NCBI GenBank assembly: GCA_022578965.1
Contig: MU400567.1
Coordinates: 1 to 64,000 of the forward strand
Origin: Xylaria sp. FL1777
Lineage: Eukaryota; Ascomycota; Sordariomycetes; Xylariales; Xylariaceae
Length of the DNA: 64,000 bases
Direction: 5' to 3'
Each line of letters opens with the position of its first letter. Position 1 is the stretch's first letter. This document shows, one piece after another, positions 21,787 to 31,964 of this stretch. Position numbers and translations under genes: made by a program. The notes beneath the pieces were generated by a model that was given only the letters and a program-made list of their open reading frames with translations, did no database searches and was not told where the DNA came from.

Positions 21787-24700
21787 TTGCTTAATATAAA
21801 AAGTACTTTTTTACTAACTTTACTTATGGTTAATGTATATACTTGTACTTATATTCTCCACTTATTCAGTGTATTACTATGCTTACAACAAGGGGAAAGT
21901 GGGAAAGTGGGAAAGAGCGCCGTGCATGTGACAGTACGGGAGACTGTGCCATGCTACCTACTACGTATAAAATACTACATACCGGTACTGCGTAGGTATG
22001 TAAGTAAGTAGACAGGTATACCTCGGTTCATACATGTACTTAGTATGGTACATGTAGTGTAAGTAGGGAAGCGGGTTCTTGGATGTAATTCTTAGGTAGG
22101 TATGCAGATGCCAGACCACCTATAGAATACCCAGATGAAAGTTGTAAAACTGAATAGGCAAACATATTAGGTAGTTATAGCAAAATTAATCTTACAATTG
22201 TTACTTAGTTGGAGTTTTTATTTGCTTTATGCGTAGGCTGTTGCTGTTCAACGCTCCTTAGGTCTGGAGGATTGTAACATGTCCATATAAACACATAGGT
22301 GTAGGTACATACCTCCGAAGGATTATTTAGTCCACAGTGCAGCGGTAGTAGAAGGTATACACTACACAGATCGGTACGCTACGGGTACGCTACCAACAGA
22401 GTACACCCTCCCTAATGTACTTAATACACACTACATCTTACATGTACGGGCACTAACATTCAAATAGGTATGATGGTATGGATCCTAAGCGCTATTCACC
22501 TTAGGTATTACTATACCTAATTCATGCTGTTGTACTGAGCATCATCCTCGTAGTTCTTCTACCTGTAGACAATGCGCACTGCCACATCACCAGTGTAGAT
22601 TGGTTTCGACAAGTTATGACAGGTAGCAGTGGTATAATTAGATCGAAGGTGTACATCACAGCATACATTACCCACACTACTACACTACTTACTTACTTAC
22701 ATTACACTGCACGTACTTAGGTTGTCTCGATAGGAATCTAGATAGGGATCTGGTCTGGATGGAGATTCGTCGAGGCGGAAGTGCCGATTGGCTTGGCTTG
22801 GCAGAGCATTCTTAGCATTCTTCCCAGCTGCAAGTTAGAGCTGACATTTATACATGAAACAGTCTCAGTTGCCTCCAGCCCTTCTTAAAGTGGTACCCGA
22901 AGATGTTGATTCAGTGCAATGCATCATTTAAAGCTACTACACTAATAGATTAGTAGATTAGTAGATTACTACCTTGATTCGCTATTTTTAATATCTGTGG
23001 CCGGCCTGGTAGAACATAACATAGGATTGGCCTCGACTAGGCATGTAAGATCTACCTACTGTCCTTGTCATCTTTGTGTTGATGGATATTACCGGTGCGA
23101 TGGACGCTATGAGGTAAGCCTCCTCTAGATCATCTAGAACAGGGAAATCAAAGGGCGCAGTTGGTTCAGCAACGAGGGCTGGACTCTTGTGCGTCGCTCG
23201 ACTTTAGGTATGAAACATGAGCTTTGCGTACCATAGTTACACATTTTAGCCGTGCATCTACGTCGCATAACAGGTAGGTATCTTAGCCATGATTAACAAG
23301 CCAGGAGCAAGGCGTAGGCGTTTACTTTTAACCAAAATTGTGCAGGATTGTCCGGGACGCTCATCCATTCCATCATAATCCCAAGCCGGCCCATCCCGTA
23401 TGGCTACATGTATGTTAGCTCAGGGGTCAGAAGCCTTCCAATCCTATTGCAACATGCACATAGTACGTAACCTGCATAAACCCCAAGGTTTCCGAAATGC
23501 AGGTTTGGCAAGAAAATAGTAGGTATTGAGGTGATGTGTCGCCACGCATTCTTCGGTTGGTTGGGCTCTTGTGCCGATTTGTTATTGTTCTCTTTTATCG
23601 TTGTCGTCAAATAGTAACCCAAACCAAGTAACCAAGCCTCGGAGAGATTGCATGGAGCTCTGAAGGTTTCGGCCACTTGACTAAATAGTCGACTTGATAT
23701 TTAAATATAATCTGCTGTTCCATCTGGTACTATATCCGGAATTGTGGAAGCAGTTCCCGAAGAATATGACGGTTAGCTACATTTCTGCTTTTATCTAACA
23801 TGCGAGAATTTTGTGTTAACTAGGGAGTTAGAACATCGAGAGTAGAGGGTCTAAATAGACAAACATATCCGCGAATATCGAATTTCCTCAAGCTCGGGAT
23901 AAACCGGCCATGAGACTGGTGCTTAGCTACAGCGCCAACGTGAGTGTTAGTTGAGAAAGGTGTCTAATAGAATTTCCCCAATACCACCACGTGTCAAAAG
24001 TCGCAGCAGTCTTCAGTAAGTTTTACCAAAGCGAAAGCATAGGGTCACGTCAATAGTAAAGGTTCCCAGTTAGTCTTTCTCGTCCCTATCTCCTTCATAT
24101 TCTCGTAACCTACACTCTTCTTTTAGTCATAAATAGAGAGTCAAGGTTGACGCCACTATGGTCAGGCAAGACAGATGTATTATAAAATATGTGAGTCACT
24201 TTAGATTTGACCGTCTCCCTTGTTCCCGCTACACCCGTAGCTTGGCTACTCGTCTCTTAGTTCCTTGCGTCTCTGAGACTCTTCTGCAATAGTTTTGAAT
24301 CCCCAACCTCTTTCACTTCCAATGACGTTGCTGGGTTCTTGGTAACCTCCTTTCTGGTAGAGGAATGAGACAGATGACGTTCGTGTTCTTCATGGTGATC
24401 ATAAACCCCTCTAGAAACTTTCAAATGCAAATCCGGACTTCAACAAGCGCCTTTAATCAATGGTAACTTTAGAAATTCCGCTAGCGATAAGGTAGAAAGC
24501 CAGGAATAAGTTTATGAGAAGCCAGTATACCCGGGCGCTTGTATCCCACCGTAACAACTGCCAGTGGTGATAGCACGACTGCTGCCTATAAAAGCCTATT
24601 TGGGATCCCCTTGCGGCAATGTCGAACTAGTCGTGTATGAGACAGCGAGGATGGGAGAAACCAAGTACTTCATCGCCAAAGCCATGGCAACAATAGCCGA

Positions 24701-26612
24701 CAAGGACTAGAGGGCACAATCAACGATCAGCAGTAATCGGGACACAACTTCACCAGGAAAACTATACGGCAGTATCTCCCGGCGTCATCATAGTATATTC
24801 GAAGTTCTAGAGCACATTATTAATTAGCATTGCCGAATACCTCCTTCTCCGTACCTAAAGGCCGCCTTATACCATAGGGCTAACGAGAAGAACTAGAACA
24901 TAGATGAACTTATTAAGAGAGAGTATGCAGAGAATGGGCCCTCTCAGTAAAACCGTAACCCCTTTTCATCGCCATAACTATTTCCAATAGCGAATGTTCA
25001 ATTACGGGCAGCAAGTCCCCATTCCATTATAGCTATACTAGACTCTAAGTGACCGTTTTAGTGTTACAATTCCGAAAATATCTTAAACATGCCGAATTTT
25101 GACTCCTGTTAGAATGCTAGCATCACTTGGCACTACTCTCTATCACTCGAATAGCGGCAAACTCGCCAAAGAGCTTCCACAAGTGATGATGGCAAAGGCT
25201 CACAGCTATCGCATGGATCTGAGTGGTCTCATATTAGTTTAACCATTCTATCCACCTTGATCTTAGAGTTGGTAAGTTCTTCTAGGGGTCATGTTCTGTT
25301 AAGCAAGCGGTCGTTAATGTCTGGAATATCCCCCTTGCCATTAGTTTCGTTATATATGCGAGATTCTCTGACATAACCATCATGCTAACTACTGCTCATG
25401 CTGCTTACTTAAATGAGAGCGTAAGAACCGGATTGCGCAGGTCGCCCCTTTCTCGTCTTAAGGTGATATCAAGTTATTCCTAAAGATGAGGGTGGCTGTA
25501 CCTATTGATGGTTCGCGGTCCCAGGATTGGGGCGTAGTAGGATCGAATGTCGAATATAAGCTATGTGATGTATTCTTTCAAGAGTATATATGGGGTCGAT
25601 TAGTTGTATGGTAAGGTAAAGATGTTACTATATGAGGTCCACATCCTTAGGATATCAACCACGTTGGCCTTGATATATTCTTTGCGTTTTATAATTCCAG
25701 GGCGGTATAATTGAGCACATCGATTTTAATAAGTCGGTACATTCTTTCAATATAACCTCATCTGTGAATATGGGCCAGATTAAGCTGTATCATAGAGTGA
25801 GAGATGTGTCTGTGCAACCTAGAATTACCCCTGAGCTTCTTTAATATCAGGACTGTTTGGAACCCAGCTTGTGAGACTTGACCATCTGTGTTGGAGCGAT
25901 GAGTGGAAAGAGAGGTGAAATGTTCCATTTTCATCTAATTAGTAACATTTTGGAGAAGAATACTGCTACCATAAACAGATCTAGGACTGTTACTAGGCCG
26001 ATGGTGCTCCATGCGGTGTGAAACCCTTTGATTGTGGCTTGAAGACGGGCCAACTGAATCTCATCACACAGTGAACTGAACTGGAAACGTAGTTCAACTG
26101 GATATCAACTAATATAAACGTTGCATTGCCTTGATAAACAGAAGACACGGTTCTAAGATCATCAATCATTATCACTAGGTACTTGCCACTAGAGAAGCTT
26201 GAGACTAGGGGGGATTCGCATGTGAAGAATTTTCCACCACCGTGATATATGACGCGCTGACTCTTAAATTGTTGTAGGATTAATCGTCTTGACTTATAGC
26301 TCCGAGAACAAGGGGCCTCATATAACAGCTCGCGATATCCATTACATTGGAGACTTTTGAAAAAAAGAAGAATAACAACATTGACGTGGTATTATACATG
26401 AGTGGGACTCGCCTCGCCAGGACTGCCCAGTAAAGACTTCTACAGAATCATGCGAAGTAAGGCACACCTTTTAAGCTATCATTCCTTTTTGCCGTATCCC
26501 CAACGCCTTGCAATGCTTAATGCTTCCTAATATAAAAGACGGACTAATTTATCCCGAGGGCATCGAGCCATGGAATACCCTCCCACTCTAGCGGTAGCTG
26601 CTGGAAGATCTC
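21787..26612. other. Gene-free stretch of normal composition
   Basis: About 4.8 kb of mixed-composition DNA without any coding region I can support. The first kilobase has many short TAGGTA/GTAAGTA/TACTTAC-type motifs, common in ascomycete intergenic DNA. At about 22941-22970 there is a short ATTAGTAG-type tandem repeat. Open frames at 21787-22011 (+), 23404-23676 (-) and 25993-26175 (-) are short and lack family features. A plus-strand frame from about 24420 to 24960 reads protein-like but is broken by several TAA/TAG stops; it could be a decayed gene or chance. No tRNA or rRNA seen. Confidence 0.6.
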
Positions 26613-27640
26613 CTAAATATGCCTAGCTACACCGTTTGTTACTCTGGGTCTGGGTCGTCCTTCCCACCTGCCTCTGCTCGTATGTCTGCATGCCGCGTCT
26701 TTCACCAGGGCGCGGAACTCTGTTATTTCTTCATTGCCGAGTATACTGTCGTCTACACCGAGATCGCTGGTTTCGGCGAAGAACTTGCGTGCTTGCTCTA
26801 TAGGGTTTGAAGGGACAACCCACATGCTCTCACGCATGCGCTTGTGCCGCTCGCGATCTTCTTCTATGCGCTGCTCTATCTGTTTCTTGGTTGGCTTTAT
26901 ACTGGCCCCGTTGCGCTGTGTGGTTTGGGGGCCGCCGGGTTCTGGTTCGTTAGCGGAGGCAGGGGCGCCGGACTGTTCGTTGCTGTTTAATGGAGAGGAG
27001 AGGCTGAAGTCGTTGGCGGAGGTATCGCGTTCTTTGAGACACCCCTCGATTTCTATCACGGTTTGTTCGATGAGTATGAACTTGTTCTGGAGGCCCTGGA
27101 GTACCTGAATAAAGAGATAAAATAGTCAATTCATTATCCGATGCGACTTGGTAATGGAGTTTATATGTTCGAGGCTGAGGCTGGAACTGTACCTTGCGGA
27201 CCACCTTCACATTTGCTGCACCAGATCCATTTTCCGGGCACACGGCATCAACGACTCGGATAATGTCTCGTTGCATCATGCGCACGTAATCGTTGTGTCT
27301 TTCCTTTGAGGCCATCTCCAATAGGTGTTCGATGAAGTACATGATGTTTGCTCGCGTGTTCATGTTGGTCTGGCAACAGAGAGACAAGGTTAGCAACCAG
27401 CTGTTTCCAGCTTGCATGGCCGTGTCCTGGTATGGACGGGACCGGGAGCATAGTGGAGGGGACTGAGGATGATTGGAAGTTCACCTTCTCAAGCTGTTCC
27501 AATATGCACGAGTGCAGGTCCTCGTCCATATCCTTGTATTTGAGCGCATACTGAGCCGCCTTTTGTGCGGAAGTGGTACTGGCATTGAGGTGTTCAAGCT
27601 GTGAGCTGAAGCGCATGCGTACTTCAAAAGGGTCGGCCAT
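26613..27640 (-). CDS. ctk3: CTD kinase I gamma subunit (Ctk3-like)
   Basis: Predicted to be the regulatory gamma subunit of CTDK-I, the nuclear kinase complex that phosphorylates the RNA polymerase II C-terminal domain during elongation. Three exons on the minus strand: 27640-27485, 27369-27193 and 27104-26613, giving 274 residues. Introns of 115 and 88 bp run GTGAAC...CAG and GTACAG...CAG; intron 1 has a GCTAAC branch-like site. Both junctions keep phase 0. The N-terminal half (about 1-125) matches the CID-like fold of fungal Ctk3, starting MADPFEVRMRF, with an M-D-E-D-L-H-S-C segment. The C-terminal Ctk3 signature, rich in E/R (R-I-E-E-D-R-E-R-H-K-R then S-M-W), is at about 187-206. Between them lies a Ser/Pro/Gln-rich linker. 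The last ~35 residues are Arg-rich and fit the family poorly, so the 3' end could hide another intron. Family known; exon limits inferred. Confidence 0.93.
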
Positions 27641-28385
27641 CGTGTCGTTAACATACAGAGTAGGATAGCATAGACAGTGACAAGGTATGGAAATCCACAG
27701 CCCGAGTCTCCTCGAAGGCTTGCGGTAGCAGATACACTATCTGAACTGGAGAACGTGTCGGTTGTCTTTAACGCGGGGAGCCCCCGACAATTGTCGTGGT
27801 CATAGCTGTGCTAAGGACGCCAGGGGGCTCCTGCCAAGGGTTCCAGGGAATTTTAGCACCATGCAGGCCACGATCCACCTTGGGCACTGGCTTAAGCCGC
27901 TAAGCAAATCAGGGCTAGGCGTCCCTGGATTATAGCCAAAAAGGAAACCCCACAGAACATTTCCAGGTGTCGGGGCGATCTCGGTCCCTCATGTCTCCCT
28001 AACGGAAGGTAGCAGCTCGGGTTCAATTTATTTTATCATTATCACACGAATTAAGATCGGAAGAGAATTGATCGATCAAGACCTAGCTTTGTTTACGTGT
28101 CAGTGTACGTGTCGACTAAACAGGCAAGGAAAAATGGATTGGCTTATCCCTTTGATGCCTTAGGTACCTCCTTGTTGCCTTGTTATTTTCGTGCATACTG
28201 GTACATATAAAACTGTGATTGCCGTGGTACCTGACCCGAAAGGCCTCCTGTTCCGACTCGCTCAACTTGCTTAGGCTTTCTGCTTTTCCTATTTTTGCCA
28301 TCTCTGGTCAATTCGTTTAGCTTGAACTTCCACATAACTAGACGGGATAGAACACGTCAAGACACTGCGACACCCATCATCCAAC
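27641..28385. promoter_or_regulatory. Shared divergent upstream region of ctk3 and the P5C reductase gene
   Basis: 745 bp between two divergent start codons, so it should hold both promoters. I see no clear TATA box at a convincing distance. A small minus-strand open frame at 28301-28116 (61 codons) begins 84 bp from the reductase start; it has no recognised family and I do not call it a gene. A 5' leader for the reductase gene probably lies within 28302-28385. Confidence 0.5.
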
Positions 28386-29485
28386 ATGCTGGCCATCACA
28401 CAGCATCCCCATGAGGCGCCAGACCTCACAATGGCCGTGCTGGGCTGCGGTGAGTGTCAACCCGTAATCACAAACCCTGTTGACGCTCAATTGACTTGTT
28501 CTAGGCAGCATGGGCGTCGCCATCCTCTCGGGCATTCTCTCATCGCTACAAGAGATGAATGCCCCACGGCCGCTGCAGACCTCCGGAAACACAACACCAC
28601 GCGACGAGATCCCCTCCCGCCTACCCTCGCGCTTCATCGCCTGCGTGAGGCGCCCCGAGTCCGCAAAGCGTGTGAAGCAAGCTCTTTGGGAACACAGCGC
28701 CAGCCTAAAAGTAGTACAGAAGGACAATGTCGCCGCCGTCATGAAGGCGGAGGTCGTGCTGTTAGCCTGCAAGCCGCAGGGCGTGGAGGAGCTGTTGAAC
28801 GAGCCTGGAATGGGCAAGGCACTGCACGGAAAGCTTCTGATCAGCATCTGCGCCGGTGTGACAGTGCAGATGCTAGAGGTAATCCTGCATGGTTCCGTGC
28901 CTGTAAAGGACCCCGAGCTCGACGGTCGTTGTCGTATCGTGCGTGCTTGTCCTAATACCACGAGCACTGTACGTGAGAGCATGACTGTCATCGCGGATAG
29001 CGAGCCCCCACTGCCGCCCCAGACTTCGAGCCTTGTCACTTGGATCTTCAAGCGTATCGGCGATGTTGTCTACCTACCTGCCATTAAGATGAACGCATCG
29101 ACTGCTCTTTGCGCATCTGGTCCTGCTTTCTTTGCTCTCGTGTTGGAGGCTGCTATTGACGGGGCTGTGGCGATGGGCTTGCCAAGAGCTGAGGCTACAA
29201 GAATGGCTGCGCAGACTAGTAAGTAGTTCTTGTGACCTTGCTCGTTTGCAATTACTGATCCTGAGTCTTGTAGTGAGAGGCACTGCCGGCTTGGTTCTAA
29301 GTGGCGAACATCCTGCCATGCTCCGCGACAAGGTTTGTACGCCTGGCGGCTGTTCTATCGGTGGTCTTTTGGTGCTTGAGGAGGCAGGAGTTCGAGGAAC
29401 TGTATCTCGAGCCGTGCGAGAGGCTGCTTGCGTAGCGAGTCAGCTCGGTGAGGGTCTGCAAGGCGTGAATGGTACTCGACATTGA
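28386..29485 (+). CDS. Pyrroline-5-carboxylate reductase
   Basis: Catalyses NAD(P)H-dependent reduction of pyrroline-5-carboxylate to L-proline, the last step of proline synthesis (yeast Pro3, bacterial ProC). Three exons: 28386-28449, 28505-29218 and 29274-29485; two 55-bp introns run GTGAGT...TAG and GTAAGT...TAG. The product is 329 residues; a second in-frame ATG at 28431 would give 314, closer to the usual length. Intron 1 splits the codon inside the dinucleotide-binding motif G-C-G-S-M-G (residues 20-25), which is restored by splicing. Further family marks are the C-K-P segment in the middle domain, the S-G-P-A-F segment before intron 2, M-R-G-T-A-G straight after it and the C-terminal signature T-P-G-G-C-S-I-G-G at about 282-290, where many homologues have T-T-I-A. 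An insertion of about 20 residues rich in Pro/Thr/Arg follows the first helix. No RIP-type damage seen. Confidence 0.96.
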
Positions 29486-29825
29486 GCAGAGAAGCATAGA
29501 TAGATTTAATAATGCATATAGATGGAGTTATTTGTTGACTTTGTACTCATGTCGCGATTTATCTTTAATGTATCGCAATCCCTATTTACTTGGCCACTGT
29601 CGAGGAAGTGTACCAATTCCTAAAAGTACACCGTGCAATTGCGCAAACCCCTGTGCGTGCTGCCAAGTCTCCCTCCTTGGAGTGCCAGCCTATTGATTCG
29701 TATAGCAAACCCAGCATCAAGCCCTTAAAAAATCACAGGCAACGCAGGTATCAAGGTTACGCCAGAACTCCTTTTCCGCCCAGCATTTCTACATTACCCT
29801 CGCCAAAGACCTTCCCCGCGAACCT
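29486..29825. terminator. Convergent 3' region between the P5C reductase gene and hat1
   Basis: 340 bp between two stop codons facing each other, so it must hold both 3' UTRs and polyadenylation signals. AT-rich stretches at about 29500-29590 (AATAATGCATA type) could serve the plus-strand gene. A plus-strand frame at 29590-29829 starts with TTG and has no family features; I treat it as chance. Confidence 0.5.
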
Positions 29826-31427
29826 TTAAGCATCATTAACACGTGCTTTCTTATTTGATGGCATGTCTTCATCCGCTTCTCCATCTATCTTCCGCTTTCC
29901 ATTGGTAGCGGTTGTCTTCGGCTCTAGTCGCTCAAGAATCCTGGCGTACTCCCATTCAACGTTGTTGACAGTCTCGTTGAGTTTGATAATACGCTCCGTC
30001 GTCTCAAGTTCGGCGAGGATAAGAACATTGCGACGGTAAATACGCTGTTTGAGCAGTAACCGCCAGAGGGCGTACACCCCCTGATCTGCTTTTGGTGCCG
30101 GAGGCTTCATCGATTCGGCATCAGCCTGAGGTCGCACGGAAACCGGGAGTGTTGACATCAGGTGCATCTCCACAAGGCGCCAGAACTGCCGCGGCGCAAT
30201 TTTGGACTTGAGGCGTAATTCCTCCAACTTTGCCACATCTACGATCCCCCCCGTGGATGAACTCGCAGAACTGTCTGATGATATGTGGGTATTATTGTGA
30301 AGGAGACCACCTTTCTCTGGAATTAACATATTTTTGTTGATTGTCAACGCTGCGAACTCCGCGACGTTCTTCCGCAAATACTTCAGATCACAGATATCCC
30401 GAAGCAAATCAAAATCTTCGTTAGGGTCCTCGACTGTGATCTCCTTCGTGGATGTATCTGCCATATAAAGGTCAAATATGGTGTCGTAAAGGAGAGCACC
30501 AACACCTTTTCCTTGATAAGGGGGCAAAATGACAAACTGCGATATTCTTGCGCGGCGAGGCAGGTTGGCGAGATCTAGGTCGCCCCGAGGGAGTTCCCAT
30601 GAGTCGTCACGTTTTGGTTGTATTGGTGTGTTACTCTCACGCGAACTGCTGGGCGGGATCGGCTGCTGGTACATCCAAAAATCGTACACTGTAGAAAAGC
30701 CTTGGAAGAGATATTCGTATTTCCCTGTAGCGCCGGATACAGCATCCTTCTTGTAAACAAAAAAGACGGACCATCTGGCGAGGGAATACTCGGGGTCATC
30801 GTTACCATGAGCGTCGAGGCCTATGTATGACCCACCCTCGATAAAGAATAGAACCATAATTTGGATGCGCCGAATTAGTTGCTTGACGGCCGGGTCCGCC
30901 AGAGTTCCTCGCCATATCTCGTAGGTTTCCCCATTTTTCTTAGTTGTCTTGACGAGGGTACCCGGAGGGGTCCACGATTCCTGCACATCTGTCACAGCTT
31001 TTTCATATTCGGATCGTGTCTGAAATGCGACTGTAAGGTGTTAGAACAGAGAGCAAGAGTATGAGAAATTGGGTTAGATAGCGAACCTCCTGGCAGGAAC
31101 TCTTTCATCACCGCTCTAAGATCCACTGCCTCCACCTCACCAACTGAATTGAATCTTTTGGACGAAGAAATAGAGAGATGTGGTCGTAGATTACGGGCAT
31201 CGTATTGGAGTCTAATTTTCAAGCCTTTGTATCCGAAAATGCGCTCGTCTTCGCCGAATATGGGGTACGTAAACTTGGGATTGAAGGATGAGACCTTGTC
31301 AATCGACGAAGCTGAGGGCCTCACAAGCGAAATCGCGAGCGCTTCATTGGCGTTTGCCGTCCCTAAGAAGTGAGTTAAGTATAGTCTTCAGCAGAATAAT
31401 GCGAGTTCACGTACATTCGTCTTCCAT
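29826..31427 (-). CDS. hat1: Histone acetyltransferase type B catalytic subunit (Hat1)
   Basis: Acetylates newly made histone H4 (Lys5/Lys12) before chromatin assembly, normally with the WD40 partner Hat2. Three exons on the minus strand: 31427-31415 (13 nt), 31362-31087 and 31030-29826, giving 497 residues. Intron 1 (52 bp) is GTACGT...TAG with a CTTAAC branch-like site. Intron 2 (56 bp) is GTTCGC...CAG with TCTAAC; its donor is weak, but splicing there removes an off-frame tail and restores family sequence. Residues 1-150 match the Hat1 N-terminal domain (F-T-Y-P-I-F-G, I-F-G-Y-K). The GNAT acetyl-CoA site Q-G-K-G-V-G is at 269-274, preceded by L-P-P-Y. The V-E-D-P-N-E-D-F segment at about 296-303 holds the expected catalytic Glu region. 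The C-terminus ends in basic clusters (K-R-K, K-K-A-R) that could be nuclear import signals. Length is normal for fungi. Confidence 0.96.
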
Positions 31428-31964
31428 GGTATCGAGTACCGCGTCTGCAAGGCCGAACGTTATAGGTTAGGTGATCACCCAGAACAACAAGTCGTGATGT
31501 AGGAACTAAGTAAGTAATTTACGCGACCTTCAGCCTACAGCGCGTCGACAACTACGAAGAAAGTGGCGAGGCGCGTTTGGTAGGTAGATACTTGTACCTC
31601 TTTGGTCTAGTGGATTAGGTAATCCGTAACAAGGTATCTTACACTAGTACAGTAGGCAAGTGCAACTTGCGGAACTTGCCTGCATGGAGTAGGTACCTAA
31701 GTATCGAAAAGTGGAGCTATTGTGTTACCTATTTTGATGCAGTAGGCAGAAAATCAGCAGACAAGATTAGAAGTGACGTGGTGCTACGGATTCTATATGT
31801 AGGCCGGGGAGCTAATATTTAGCGTAAACGTGCTGCAAATATGGTGGGCCATTATACCTTTTCCGCCAACCTGCCACCTACGCAGCAAAGAAAGGCTTGG
31901 CGCCACTAGGTTAACTTTTTACGTAGTTAATGTAGCTTAGTATAGCTAGGCCGCACTATGCTCT
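31428..31964. promoter_or_regulatory. hat1 upstream region up to the AT-rich boundary
   Basis: About 540 bp of normal-composition DNA upstream of the hat1 start, so it should contain its promoter. Short TAGGTA/GTACCT-type motifs are frequent (31580-31700). It ends at an abrupt switch to AT-rich DNA near 31965. No other gene supported. Confidence 0.5.

Noticed and set aside
23404..23676. 90-codon minus-strand open frame
   Set aside because: No family features and no convincing splice partners; expected by chance in 4.8 kb of mixed-composition DNA.
26619..27554. Plus-strand open frames across the ctk3 locus
   Set aside because: Antisense shadows of the ctk3 exons, without family similarity.
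28116..28301. 61-codon minus-strand frame starting MAKIGKAES
   Set aside because: Looks mildly protein-like at its start, and a CAG/GTACCA junction could end an exon, but I found no second exon or homologous family. Left as a question in the promoter entry.
28377..29497. Minus-strand open frames across the proline reductase gene
   Set aside because: Antisense shadows of the coding exons; composition follows the real frame.
29590..29829. 79-codon plus-strand frame between two convergent genes
   Set aside because: Starts with TTG, overlaps both expected 3' UTRs and has no family features.
30529..31470. Plus-strand and alternative minus frames across hat1
   Set aside because: Shadows of hat1 or frames running through its introns.
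31600..31675. TGGTCTAGTGG resembles a tRNA A box
   Set aside because: No B box (GGTTCRA) at a fitting distance and no cloverleaf pairing that I can draw.
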